Below are positions 1-11,890 of a stretch of DNA of 56,482 nucleotides, piece after piece. Origin of the DNA: Hofstenia miamia. Lineage: Eukaryota > Xenacoelomorpha > Acoela > Hofsteniidae. Made by a program: the position numbers and the translations under genes. The notes beneath the pieces were generated by a model that was given only the letters and a program-made list of their open reading frames with translations, was not told the origin of the DNA and did not search any database. Numbering within the stretch: the first letter of the stretch is position 1; each line of letters starts with the position of its first letter. The stretch spans positions 1,050,864 through 1,107,345 of the forward strand of contig CABFPE010000205.1 in the NCBI GenBank assembly GCA_900660155.1, in the 5' to 3' direction.

Positions 1-558
1 TGCACAGTAAGGGACGAAAAATAGAAAGGAAGAGAAGCACGCTTTTTCCGCCGACGAGGAACATAAGAAGAAATAACTTGATGAAAGAAAGTGAACCAAT
101 CGTCAACTGAGAAGGAATCACTAAAAACGGGCAGCGAAGATGAGAGAGCAGCATTAAGTGACAGAAAGTCACTGTTAAATCGAGCATATTGGGGAGCAGC
201 CGGATTAGCAGATGGAGAAGTAGAGTTGACAAACAGATTGAAGCTGACGAATGAGTGATCTGACAGCTTAGCAGGAACAGGGATTACAGATATGCCAAAT
301 ATGTAATCGGGGTGAGAGCACAGAACCAAATCAAGCAGGGAGGAGCTGGAAGTAGGAGAAAATACAAGTTGTTCAAGAGAATAGCAGGCAAAAACTTCTA
401 AAACTGCAGACTCATAAGTGTCAGTAGAGTCGAACGCATTCCAGCAGACATTAGGAAGTTTGAAGTCACCACAAACAAGAAAATGAGGACGAATGGAAAA
501 GCCAAGGTGACAAGAGAGGTAGGTAGACTGGTCATGAAAAACATTGATATGGGAATAC
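1..558 (-). mobile_element. LINE endonuclease-domain fragment
   Basis: Read on the minus strand this stretch is one open frame without stops, running off the window start. It carries the C-terminal half of an apurinic-type (APE) endonuclease of a non-LTR retrotransposon: a VCGDFKLPN block (the GDFN catalytic motif with N replaced by K), then LLDLVLCSHPDYIFG and the terminal LSDHSFVSFNL (SDH motif), followed by the basic linker (PRRRKKRA) that normally precedes the reverse transcriptase. The endonuclease would nick the target site for target-primed reverse transcription. The fragment ends abruptly near 558, where a different LINE on the other strand begins, so it is 5'-truncated or rearranged. 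Family level (CR1/jockey/RTE-like) is inferred from the motifs; the clade is uncertain. Confidence 0.75.
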
Positions 559-559
559 T

Positions 560-2160
560 CAATATTGATTTTAATAAAGCATAAGACTCAATTGATCATG
601 AATTTTTGCTTAATACACTAGAAAAGCTTGGGCTACCTGACATCATTTTAAATCTTATTCGCGCATTATACTCAGACATTAAATCTTATTGATTAATCAA
701 TGGTTTTCTGTCTCCAGCAGTACAGGTGCAGAGGGGCCTCTTACGGGGATGCCCCCTGTCATGCATACTGTTTAATTACACAGTAGAACCCTTCCTGAAC
801 CTAATACGGCATTCACACCAAATTCACGGTTTTATTTACGACGACATAGAAATAAAATATCTTGCATTTGCCGATGATATTACATTAATAGGATCCAATT
901 CAGATAGCCTAGCTAAGTATTTCAAACACCTGGACGAATTTAGTAGAATTAGTGGACTTTCGATAAATAAACAAAATCAATTTACACAGGCATAAATAAA
1001 GCGAAAGAATGGTCTACTGAATGTACATGCAATCACAATGAAATATTATTATTAGGCGTAGAGTTAAAGATATCCGGTATAAATTCTATTGATAATGATG
1101 CATTTCTAAGCGATAATAAATTATTAATCAATTTCATTTCAAATCGGAAAATGTCCATCTATGGCAAGGCCATAAAATTGTATTATTGCTAACTAAGCTA
1201 TTATATAAAATTTAATTTTACCCGCTTCTACCAATAAACAATGCAATTCAATAATGCAGTACGGAATAATAAAGACCACTCACACCCTACTAAGCTATTG
1301 TATTGCAATTATAAAAGAGGAGGAATTCAACTAGGTAACATATATTACTATCAACTGGAATATAAAACAAATATCATATTCACGATACTAAACCCAAATG
1401 GCATCCCATAAATAGGTTGTACTCTGAGATCATTCAATCATTAACAATGAAAAGCAATTTAATGGACATGCTCAGTCATATCACTCTACTTAAGTCTTTT
1501 TAAAAGCAATATGCCCATTGTTATCTAATACTCTAGGAACTTTGCAACGTCTAAAATTCGAATTAAACCCCAATGTCTGTAGCAAACAATTAGACGAGAT
1601 TATTCACAATCCAAAAACTTATAGGGAGCCGATCCAATTTGACCAAGATATTGAGCCAGAAAGTCTGCAAAACTTTGTAATACACAACGGGGTTCCACAT
1701 TAGAATTTAAACCATCAATCAAAAGATTAAATGATTTTTGTAATTATTGTGAGCCTGATATCCAAAAAATCTTTGAGAAAGCATCAAATAATTGGTATAA
1801 TACAAATCTCAACACCCAAAAATTACTTCAAAAATTAAAAATTGCATTAATTCGCCCTTACTATAAAACAATTATGTACAAGGTCACATTAAATAGAATT
1901 ATAAATTGTGATAAAGTCTTTTTTTTAGAATTATTGATACACATTATGCAGATTATGTAACAACAAAAAGGAGAACCCCAAGCATTTGATATTTCACAGT
2001 ACAGCCCGAATACCAAACAAACCAGCAAACTTTCAAATGTTTTCAGACTTAGTACATCGAACTTTGATACAGCAATCGAATATTGTATGAAAAGCATAGT
2101 CCTACTAAAAGATTATTAAAATTTATAGTTGTGACTGGTACAGATTTTATACATGTAGAT
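560..2160 (+). mobile_element. Degraded Tx1/L1-like LINE reverse transcriptase
   Basis: The plus strand shows a decayed RT domain. DFNKA and DSIDHEFLL (RT block A, with a stop between) lie near 570-610. The block QRGLLRGCPLSCILFN is at about 729-775, followed by EPFLNLIR, and the catalytic FADD box (LAFADDITLIG) is at about 864-890. Further frames give GLSINKQ and a C-terminal GGIQLGNIYYYQLEY segment near 1318-1365, typical of L1/Tx1-type ORF2 proteins. At least ten stops and several frameshifts break it, so it is not functional. No endonuclease belonging to this copy is present; the endonuclease fragment to its left is on the opposite strand and belongs to another element. An AT-rich tail follows to about 2590 with no recognisable coding content. 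Confidence 0.75.
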
Positions 2161-2597
2161 ATCTTTTAACTACCGGTCCTTTTTTAACGCCTCAGTAAGT
2201 ATGTGTGAATGAGTGTCTACTTAACTTATTACTTTGATTTAGATTTTGGTTTGTTTTTTGTTTAGTTTCCTCGTTTTGTCCATTTCATTTATTGTTTAAT
2301 TTTATCCATACCTCTGTTATCTCTTCGTATGTTCATGTCTTTTTGTTTCGTCCTTTGTAAATATTTAACTTTGTTTTTAGGAGCTTGCTGGAAGTTCCCG
2401 TTTTTGTTTTCTTTGGTTTTCGTTTGTATAATACTCTTTGTTAACTTTATATTAATATTTACTAATAGTATGGTCTGTGAATGGTGACGGGAATAAGGCA
2501 TTGTAGTGTTTTTTTGGTACAGTGATGACAAAAGAACTTGCACAAGCTTCTTATATTCTGAGTACCATTTTTGTGTAGAAGAGAAAAAATAAAAAAG
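2161..2597. other. AT-rich stretch, no gene seen
   Basis: T-rich plus-strand sequence after the LINE remnant, possibly its 3' untranslated region. I see no coding exon, RNA gene or clear repeat terminus here. Confidence 0.5.
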
Positions 2598-3080
2598 GTA
2601 CTTGATCGACCAGCACTCTGGCCGATTAATGCTTAATATGTTAAATTTATATGCACAATAGAGTTCGATCGATGGTTCAAATACTCATGTAAAATTTTTT
2701 GAAGCCAAAGTAGACCAACTTGACAAAAAATTTCAAATTTTTTACGTTTTTTGGATTTAGCTAATTTGATCTTGGGTCTTTGGCTTTTGGACCTCCAGAA
2801 GAAATCTTCCTCTAGTGTTGTTCTTTCGAATTAGCTATAAACCTCCAAAATTCACGGAGAAGAATATTAGTAACAAAATTTCCCATTTTGGCTGTCTACC
2901 CCGAGGCATATTTTTTTTGTAATAACGGCCGAACCGTCGCTAGCCAATGGCTATAAACTAATCGGATTTCATATCAATTTTAGTCAATGGGATTAACGTT
3001 TTAAAGCGCCGTAAGCAGACAGACAGTAACGGTTGGGCTCATTATCAACTCCCCCGGTCGAATAACTATTGTTGGAAGTG
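2598..3080. repeat. Dispersed repeat with an inverted partner at 18352
   Basis: It begins with ggtacttgatcgaccagcac. The reverse complement of its first 36 bases matches 18352-18387 with about three mismatches, and both copies are followed by a shared AT-rich segment (atgttaaattta). The body is less AT-rich than its surroundings (ctaccccgagg, gccgaaccgtcgc, gcagacagacagtaacgg). It has no open frame of note. I read it as one end of a dispersed transposon-like repeat whose other end lies elsewhere. No target duplication was recognised. Confidence 0.45.
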
Positions 3081-3337
3081 AAATAAGGGTTAGAGGAATT
3101 TCAGAATGTATTAAATAATAATCTTAGTGGTCAAAGTAATTATAAAAACCGTCATTGAAAAATAGCAAATTTCACTTAGTGACGAAAACCGTAGAATGAA
3201 CGAGTTTACATTAGTGGTCAGGCATTAATAATGTGTCCATGATAATCATAAGTTGTTGGCAGGAAGTACAGTATAATTGAACATGCTTAAAAAACTGCAA
3301 AATTGCAGAGTAAAATTTATACAAATGAAAACGTTAC

Positions 3338-4286
3338 CGTTTGCAATTCATGATAACAAACAGCAAAAAGGTGATCATCTAAGAATTTTGTTAACAATTT
3401 CAAAGTAGCTAATGTTTGACGAGCACCAACTAATTTTACAGCCTCTTCTTCCATTAAACGAGCAATTCCATTTAATAACTTCTCCGATACATTTTTGCTT
3501 TTTAGTTGTACAATTAAAGGCTTTTGAGGGTACTCATCCGGGTAGAAAAACATTGCAGTGCAGCTTGCATATTCTGTTGGTGCGATGCATATCTAGGATA
3601 TTGAAATATAGCTGTATGAAATAGCGTATTAATAATATTGATTAATTTGGCTAATAACAAACACGTCTAGATGCAATCAGCAATCTTTTAGAAATAACTT
3701 TGAATTGCATTTTAAGGTTTATTAAAAAGTTTTTGAAAATAAATAGAAATGCAACATAATTTAGTCTAAATTGAAAATTGATATTCATACTCATAAAATG
3801 TAGACTTTTTGTATAATTTGAGTTAAATTCTTTGAGGAATCAATATAATCGATTAATTATTTAAGTGATAAATTTTTCAATATTTCAAGTCATCAACATT
3901 CATCAACTCATCCAAAGTATTAACAAATCTAGAAAAAATCCCAAGATGAAAGTAATATAAATAATATAAAAGAAAATATGTAGCAAATGAATGTGTGATT
4001 GGATACAAAATTCAAATTGTTTTACCGGATTCAAAAAAGTAGCTGTTCACAACATCTTCATTGTAATAGGATACATGCGAATAATTTATGTTTCAATAGT
4101 TGTAGTTTTATCGATAAAAAAACTAAAGTAGCATCTTTAAAATGCAAGCTATGGATTACAAAAAAACATGCTTACCCAAACACTCGCTGCCTCAGGCTCA
4201 CTGAGAAATGATGCATTGGTAATTTCTTTAAAAAGTGAAGATCGCAATTGAGTTAGTTCATTGGAAAGTAACTCATTTGTGGTCAT
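3338..4286 (-). CDS. RWD-domain-like protein, exons 1 and 2 (3' part missing)
   Basis: Two coding exons on the minus strand. Exon 1 is 4286-4176, 37 codons from ATG (MTTNELLSNELTQL) to SVW, with a clean donor TGG|GTAAGC. Exon 2 is 3592-3338, 85 codons, with acceptor ATCCTAG| and donor ACG|GTAACG. Both junctions are phase 0, so the join stays in frame. The joined product reads as an RWD/UEV-type fold: an N-terminal helix (ELLSNELTQL), strands (SVW then SCTAMFFYP), the diagnostic YPxxxPxhxV turn (YPDEYPQKPLIVQL), then long helices (SEKLLNGIARLMEEEAVKLVG and LATLKLLTKFLDDHL). RWD domains mediate protein-protein contacts, often in ubiquitin, kinase or translation-control proteins. I cannot tell which family this is. 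Exons after 3338 are not found; that side of the window is repeats and LINE debris, so the gene presumably continues beyond the window start. Confidence 0.7.
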
Positions 4287-7200
4287 TAACAGTCATTAAA
4301 AAGCTAAATTAATATAATGCACTCAATTAACTTAAATTTAAAAATGAAATATATAATTCCAGCTCGTCGCATTTAAAAAAATACATTTTAGATACTATTA
4401 AAGCCTTAGGAATATAAATGTAATGACATTTAAAATGATCATTTTAAGGTTTGCTGCTACATAGAAAATCTAAAGCGAACATTAACTAATAAGACATTTA
4501 GTCTTCAATAAGTAACTAAGTGAAAAGATTTAAAAGTCAACAATAGTTTATTATATATAATATATATATTAAAATACTTTAAGCCATTGATTCTCTTTAA
4601 GAAATACTATCAAAAGTATAGAATAATCGTGCAGAAATATATCATTAAACATAGTTAATTTTCAATTCCAAAAATAATAATATATTCAGTTAGCACAGTA
4701 ACATGTAACTAATGAATATCTTAGAAGATTGACTGAGCTGAATATCTTTAATTATTTATATAACTAACCACTCTGTTCTAATTTAGTACACAGTTATCTG
4801 TCTAAACGTCTTCCACTCAAAGAGAAACAAGTTGGTCCGTGAAACGTAGCAACGTGGCAAAGCAACATAATCAATCATCATTGATAATTGGGTAATTGCT
4901 TAAATCTTAATCTACAATGTAGTTTTATTTTTAATAGCCTCCATAAAAAGTTTAGTGTGAAATAGAATGATATTTATATTTCTTTTATTAGAAATGATGA
5001 AATTCCAATGTTTTTGAAATGTCACTACCAAAAGTACAAACATCAAAAAGAATAATCAGACTTCCACCCATTTGCAATTGCGCCGGTATTGGACAGAGTA
5101 TTAAGAAATTGATAGTAATGTAGAATTTGGACCCTGCCATGGAAAAGAAATTCCACAGCAATCAGTTCGCATTTCGGACAAAGTTGACATGTTTTAAAAG
5201 GAACCTGGGTAAAACATGTTTTAAACTGTTTAAAACAACTGTTTTTCCAATGTTTTTTAAATGCTTTTTTAATTTATATACAACTTTGGAAAATAATTTT
5301 TAGGTTTCGTCCATTCGTACTTTCATAGCCGATTTTCTACTGCAAATGTTTACGTGAATGAAACGAAAAATGAATGTTTCTAAGTTCATCATAATTCAAT
5401 TATATATATATCTGTCACCTGTACAAATTTAAGCAGTCACCTGTACAATGTTACATTTATATTCAAAACCGTCAGTTGTAATATGGGATTTATATATTCA
5501 AAAAGTGTATTTTAATAAAAATTTTCTGATGAAAAGTTTAGTACCCTGAGTTGACTATGTCGAATTTTTTTTGCCAACCCTGCATCTGGTTGAATTTAAC
5601 TATAAATTCGCACAGCTTTCGACTTAATGAACTGTAGTTTATTGCTTGCTAAAATGAAAAATGTCTACCTGCCGGACTTTATCAATAATTAATATATAGA
5701 TTTTTCAAACAGACATCTGGCCCTTTTGAATGAGATCAGGCGAAGTACTCAACAAGGAACCTCAACCCTGGCCTTTTGTCGACGACTTAAAATCAAATTG
5801 ATTCCTCTGAGACGGAGATCTTTGGTGTGCTGATAATAAGATGTTACTGAATAAATCAAAAACAAAAGAATTCGTGTGGTTTCACTACTGTCAAACACTA
5901 TGTAGAACTTGTGCGCTAGATGGAATAGGTACAAACATCGAAAATTTGAGGTATATAGGGGTTGTGACTGCTCGACATTCGCAATCTGCTCGAAATTCAA
6001 ATACAAGCAAAACTTAGAAAAATCATGAATTCATAACGCATAAACAAGATTGCGTTAATTATTTGTAAGTTAATATGTGCTTATAATAATCCAAATTAGA
6101 AATCGTACGAAAACATTAATCATACATTCAAGTACGACAATTTTAATAAAAAGTTAGTGAATTCAATATTTCGTCTAACGCTAAAATACTGGACAGTTAT
6201 TGCTTGTACTTTTTTAATGTACAATCCAAACAATTTGTTTTGGAATTGATTGTTGCCAATGGCGACTCGTGCTTGCAATGCTAGGCAAGAAAATGTTTTA
6301 ACATAACCATATTAATAGAAATAATAGACAATAACAAATATATTTATTTGTGAAAACCAAGAGGCAATTTTTTCAGAAAGTTATTTTATTAATATTATAA
6401 AAATATGTTTACTCCTGCAGTTCATGAAATAATACATTTTCAAAAGAAATAATTTCTGTAGTTTTTTCTCCTATAATCAGTTTTTCTGGAATTTGTTTAA
6501 ATTTTCTTTAAACAGAAAATAATCGCTCTACAAATGCTGCTGAAAATCAAAGTTTGTATTAAATCAAATATTTACAAATTTTAGACAAGTGTCGACATAT
6601 CATGCATTTCAAAATATGGAATACGAATTTTGTCGATTTACGATTGAAGAAATGTGAACGATAGCAAACTTGAGATTAATAATAAAGTTTTTAAAAATTG
6701 GAGTTCAAATTTAAAACAGAAAATTGCAGCTGAGTGTAATCACATTTAAATTTCAATTGTTCAAAGTTTTTGAAAATATAATAATTCTATAATACGGCAT
6801 TTGCATAGGGATGTGATACTGGCCTTCATTTTATGCATATGACGACAATTTATTTCAAAATATATCACACTTAAATTATCAAAGTTACATTTGATTTTTG
6901 AATGAATTGGTTGCACATTAGTAAAAAAATTCGTCTTTCATTAACAATTCCTAAAAATTTTCAATATCTGTCAAAGAATAACAAATGGCTGTAAGAATTT
7001 GTACAAGGAATCCGTGGGATAAAAAATGCGAAAAATCATTATTCCAGATATGAGCCTCATTCAAAATATATTGTTTCCGGCACTGCTTAAATCGAGAAAT
7101 TATGTGTTACAATGTGAAGCAATAAGCGCACTGTTTGCTTTACTAGCTAAATCTTCGGGCGATGAATTGAAAAAAACGGATGGAATTTAATCGTTTGAGC

Positions 7201-10200
7201 AAGCGTAAGTACAGCATTAAAACATTTGCTTGAGGTTGCGCAATCATTCAATGATTTTTAAAGCAAATTATAATGAATTATGTCATATTCAATTCACAAA
7301 TACTTGATTATTGAATGTTGTTTTAGCGCAAACCAACAAATTACGATTTCTATACATTCATAGAATTAAGAATGAGATTCATTTATTAAAAGAATTATTA
7401 TACAAGCACTGCTCGCCTTTGATATACGTACGAGCTGCCTATGATTGCTGCATTCATGTTTACCCATTAATTCAGTTATAAATTATAATTTCAGAAATTT
7501 CCTAAATAGTGCTTGCATTTCAATATTGAGCTTCAGTCACAACCCAAAAATCGATAGATATTGGTATATTTAATTTAAACTACTCCTAACTCTACCGCAA
7601 AGCTATTTTCACTCGTATCAAATCGTTAAAAGCAGCGATGAGATAGATTATTAGTTACCGTCATAAGTAACCTTCAAACCGACATACAGAACCTTGAGAT
7701 AGACATAGCATATCTTTTTGACAAATTGTAGAAAAATGGACGATGAATGAGGTCAGTCAAAATTTTGTCATTTGGGAGAGATAATTTATTCGTGCATAAA
7801 GCACAGTACAAAATACAATTACACTAACAATTATATAATTTTTATATTTAAAGTTATAAGCACCTTAAATTTAACTTAGGATAATAATGAAGTTTGAAGT
7901 AAATAATTTTCTTAAACTTAGTGATGAAACTTAATGAGAACAATTGTCAAGTTTTGTTGTTCTAACAATGTAGTCCATAGCACATTTGTAATTTGCAAGA
8001 CTACCAGCCTTGGCAATGATATATTTAATAAGCTATGAAAGTTATTAAATCTGCTACAGAAAAACAAGTAATGGTAAAGTTTTCTTTTGTATGACAATAA
8101 TGACACATGCTACTAACTGAAGCAAACTTTACCATGAATGAATTAAACTTATAGTGACCAGTTATTTAGGATGTATAGTGATGATCAAGGTTTGCAGGTA
8201 GTGATAAAATCTTATTTGGAGAACAATATATGGTTTTTAGTCTTGGATGAGCATATTCTTCATAGAAACTTTCAAAATCATATTGTAGAGTCACTCGGGG
8301 CCTTTGTTTAATTTTTTTAATTTTAGGCACTCTCCAATTAATCTGGTGCTATTTGTTTAGTGATTTTATTAATTTGTGATCTTTTCGAACTTAAGTTTCA
8401 AACTTAGTAAGTGTTCTCTCAAGCCTTAGATTGCGTATAATTGCTCAATTAATTTGCGAGGGAAACAAGCTAACATTTGTAAAATGGTAAATATTTACCT
8501 TTTTTTGTAATAAATAGGGAACTCAATGTAATCAAATATCAAATAAATTTTGTTCTCACTGGATAACGTTTGCTCTTTATTATTTTTATCATTACTAACC
8601 CTTTTTAGCTTTGGTATGAATTTTATAATAATGCAATTGTAAGATCCGGAAATAATGTGGGAGGAACTCCACTGTGCCTGGGGCAATAACTCGCTCCATG
8701 ACAGATGTGAGCCCATATTGTGGTCATTTTAGGCTACATATAGGCATAGGCAATAAAAGAACTGCTACATCTATTGATTGAACATGCACAAACTATCACA
8801 CAATTTGAATATACTATGCTGTTGGAATACATGAATACATGGTAACTACATGTTATTTAATATGTTTATTACATGAGCTGAGAAGATAAACACTGAGATA
8901 AATTATTTGTATTGAGCTAGAAATTACAACTTGAGACACACGATTAGCACCTTGGATTGTAAGGATGGATTCCAAAGACTTGGCTTTGGCAAGATGCCAT
9001 ATGAATTGGTTGCTACTTGAACCATCTTGGAATTACTTTTTTCTACAATGAAATTGGCGAACTACTGATCTTCATTTGTTTTGTTAGAGTATGGGATGCT
9101 CTTGGAGATGGTAAACTTTTGCAACCTTCATACCACCTGACCTGCTAGTTGCACCCCACAATTCTACAATGATTAAAGAAAATCTTATTTAAAGGAGTAA
9201 TCTTAGATAAGGGAATTATAATATTGTTAAAATAGTTATCTGAATATTTTTCATGAAATCAAGTATAATATTTCATTACTTACCCTAAAGCAAATGCTTT
9301 AAGTAAAAGGAAGACTAAATTTTGATGTACTTTTTGAAGTTTTATTCAGTCTTTTTTTTCTGTACATTTTGTCAAAAGATGATGGTTTGAACGTTCCTTA
9401 TATCAGTAAAAAGTACCAGCTGGATTTATATTTATATAATAATATCAAAATACACAAAAATATTTTGGCAAATAACAGTTCCAACCAAATAGAGCAAAGT
9501 TAATTGGCTGTTTAGAATTTTTTGAGATTGAGGATTGATTTTACTTCAAAATTGGTGATTGAATTAGGTCAATCTCTGGGTCTAATAATTGATAGAAGTG
9601 TCTATACAAATGGGATTGTGATTGGGGCTCCTACTCAATATTAACTATCAGCTTGATATTCAAATATAAGCAAAATTTCAAAAAACTGGAATTAAATTTT
9701 AAAACCTTATTGATTAAACATGAATATGGTATTACAAGTTAAAAAAAGTTAACTAAGTTTTGATATTATATTTGAAATCATCTTTTTTAGGAAATCAACA
9801 TTATATTTTTGACTAGTTTCCTAAAAACCTATTGTTATGCTGTTCAAAAGTGCAACCAACCAAAACATGTAATAAACTGAATGTATAAATTTGAGTGCCA
9901 TTACAGCATTACAGTCTTTATTATAAGGGCTACAAGTTTTGCTCAAGATTTTTTTAGTCATTATTAACAGTTTTGATGCATCTCATCAGATTTTCTACTC
10001 AATTGAGTATTCTACCTGCACACCATTTGTTTTTAAATTTTAAGTATGTACAAATTTATTATGGTAGAAGCAATAGTAACTGCCCCAAGAATGTTGTGCA
10101 AGAAGCATTTAAGAAACAACATTCCATGGTGGTGTTGTTGTTGTTGGGTTTCAATGTGGAAGGCAACATTCAACAAATTGTTATAGCAGATTTGGTCTGT

Positions 10201-10770
10201 TCTCCCATTATCTGAAACTTTTGCTCAGTTTTGCTTCTGAGTAACAACAACAAAAAGACTTCAATTTCCAAAATAGATGCATTATTATTAGATGTATTAA
10301 TTATAACATCCTTTTAATATGAAGTATCCCAGTGTGGAAAATATGTAGTGTTGATAAATGACCATTTTTGTAAAATGATTTGGATGCATATTTAATAAAA
10401 CTGATGTTTTGATGTTACACTTGCAATTTATCATTTTAAATAGCATTTTTAGTGCTTTAATGCTTTTAGACAAAATTTGATTAAATATTTATATTAATTT
10501 TAATGCTTATTTTTTTATTTCAATAGAAAAACTCATTGCTCTTATATAAACATTATTGGAATAGCTTTGCATATAACTTTATATAAAATCTCAAAATTGT
10601 TTACTTCATTATTAACACCAAATATTGTTGTTTTTTAAATGTTGAAGTTGAAAAATAATTGGATATAAGTTCATTGTTATAAGCTATTATACAATAGTTT
10701 CAAACAACCTCAGAACATTGCCAAATTTTCGTTTGACCTTGTTAAACTAGATTTGCTAGTGAGCACAACC
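4287..10770. other. AT-rich region without supported genes
   Basis: Short open frames here (for example 5749-6006 and 8495-8716 on minus, 9973-10215 on plus) have no splice signals, motifs or composition to back them. Two related dispersed segments occur near 5939-6020 and 9590-9680, sharing a core like attcaaatataagcaaaa. The 5' untranslated region and promoter of the minus-strand RWD gene should lie just right of 4287 but I cannot place them. A slightly GC-richer patch at 8640-8710 could be a lost exon or repeat. Confidence 0.45.
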
Positions 10771-10779
10771 ATTACTGTT

Positions 10780-10951
10780 GGTTGGTACTTTTTTTCATTC
10801 TTGAAAATCTCAAATTTTCCAAATTTATCTCAAATACTTCCAAGATTATTATTTAATGGACACATTTCCATTATAAAAATTACTACAAGTGTCCATTCTG
10901 AGAGAAATTTGGAAGATTTGAGATTTTCAAGAATAAAAAAAAGTACCAACC
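10780..10951. mobile_element. Near-palindromic MITE with 8-bp target duplication
   Basis: The first and last 53 bases are inverted repeats with about three mismatches, starting GGTTGGTACTTTTTTTCATT and ending in its mirror AAGTACCAACC. The loop is about 65 bases and itself contains a weaker inverted pair (AATGGACACATTTCC and AAGTGTCCATT). ATTACTGT lies immediately left (10771-10778, one base before the repeat) and again right (10952-10959), consistent with an 8-bp target-site duplication. A short non-coding palindrome with an 8-bp duplication fits a hAT-type non-autonomous element. The superfamily is inferred from duplication length alone. Confidence 0.75.
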
Positions 10952-11094
10952 ATTACTGTCTGTATGCTTCCATTGCTTTAAAATGATAATCCCATTGGCT
11001 ACCATAATCAGTGGGTCCAAAATACAAAAGGAAAATTTGTAAACAAATATTCTAAAGGGAGATGTGACATGTTAGAAATGAGCATGCCATTATT

Positions 11095-11890
11095 AAATTT
11101 TTCATAGTTCTAGAATTCATCTCCCTTTTACTAAATTTCTAAAGTATTAAATGGAACTAATTTTTGGTAATTACAATGATTTTTCCAAATATTTAAGAAT
11201 TATAATGTGATTTCATGAATTCATTATTATTTTCTTCATTTGTTATAGTGATTGTATTTTTAAATAGTTTTTCCAGAACTAATCTTCATTTTCAGTAAAT
11301 TATAAAAATGTAAGCTACTAATATATTTGAAATAAAATTTTAACAGTGAAGGAGTGTCACACCTTTGACAGGTCATTGGTTCAATTCCAGTGTGTTCAAA
11401 TAAGCTATTGAAAAAATTTATGCTAGGGAGTCAACAGGAGTTGAACCTGTGTTTTACAATGCAAGATGGTAGTGTACCAACAAGAAAAATCCACAAACAA
11501 ACTATTACCTGATTTTACTAAATTGAAATGGCACATAACATGTGTAAATGATACTAAGAGTAATGTACAAAAGCTTTATAAAATCTCACTATTACATAAA
11601 ATGGAAAACCAATACTGTGTTTTATGTGGATCAGTTTTTTTAATTGGGTGTCATGCCTTTATCTCCCTTTTGTACTTTAGTATTTTAGTGAAAATGAGAT
11701 GAATTCTAGAAGAACTATGTAAATTACAATGAAATCACAAAAAGAAATATAGAAAACAATTAAAAATGTACTAACTTACATTATAATTCTTAAATATTTG
11801 AAAAAATAGTTGAAATTACAAAAAATTAGCTTACTTTCATATTTTAGTAAAAGGGAGATGAATTCTAGAAGAACTATGAAAAATACAATG
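11095..11890. repeat. Foldback repeat with inverted arms
   Basis: The left arm 11095-11300 (catagttctagaattcatct, then tatttaagaattataatgtg) reappears as reverse complement within about 11690-11885. The right side holds two tandem-like copies of the agatgaattctagaagaact unit (about 11696 and 11848). The centre holds two tRNA-like box B sequences facing each other. The short open frame at 11466-11702 is not supported as a gene. I interpret this as a foldback or composite MITE. Confidence 0.5.
11365..11475. other. tRNA-like box B sequences, probable SINE remnants
   Basis: On plus, ggttcaattcc at about 11388 matches the tRNA box B consensus. On minus, the complement of 11425-11450 has a perfect 5-bp T-arm (ACAGG-TTCAACT-CCTGT) ending in TGACTCCC. 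I cannot fold a complete cloverleaf in either direction: no matching 5' acceptor strand is found. These are more likely pieces of tRNA-derived SINEs or a transferred organellar tRNA fragment than working tRNA genes. Confidence 0.3.

Noticed and set aside
5749..6006. 85-codon minus-strand ORF
   Set aside because: No motif, splice signal or codon bias; part of it resembles a dispersed non-coding repeat also seen near 9590.
8495..8716. Minus-strand ORF with a less AT-rich start
   Set aside because: No acceptor or donor in suitable phase and no recognisable domain; kept only as a remark in the intergenic entry.
11425..11475. A working tRNA gene on the minus strand
   Set aside because: The T-arm is perfect but the acceptor and D arms cannot be completed.
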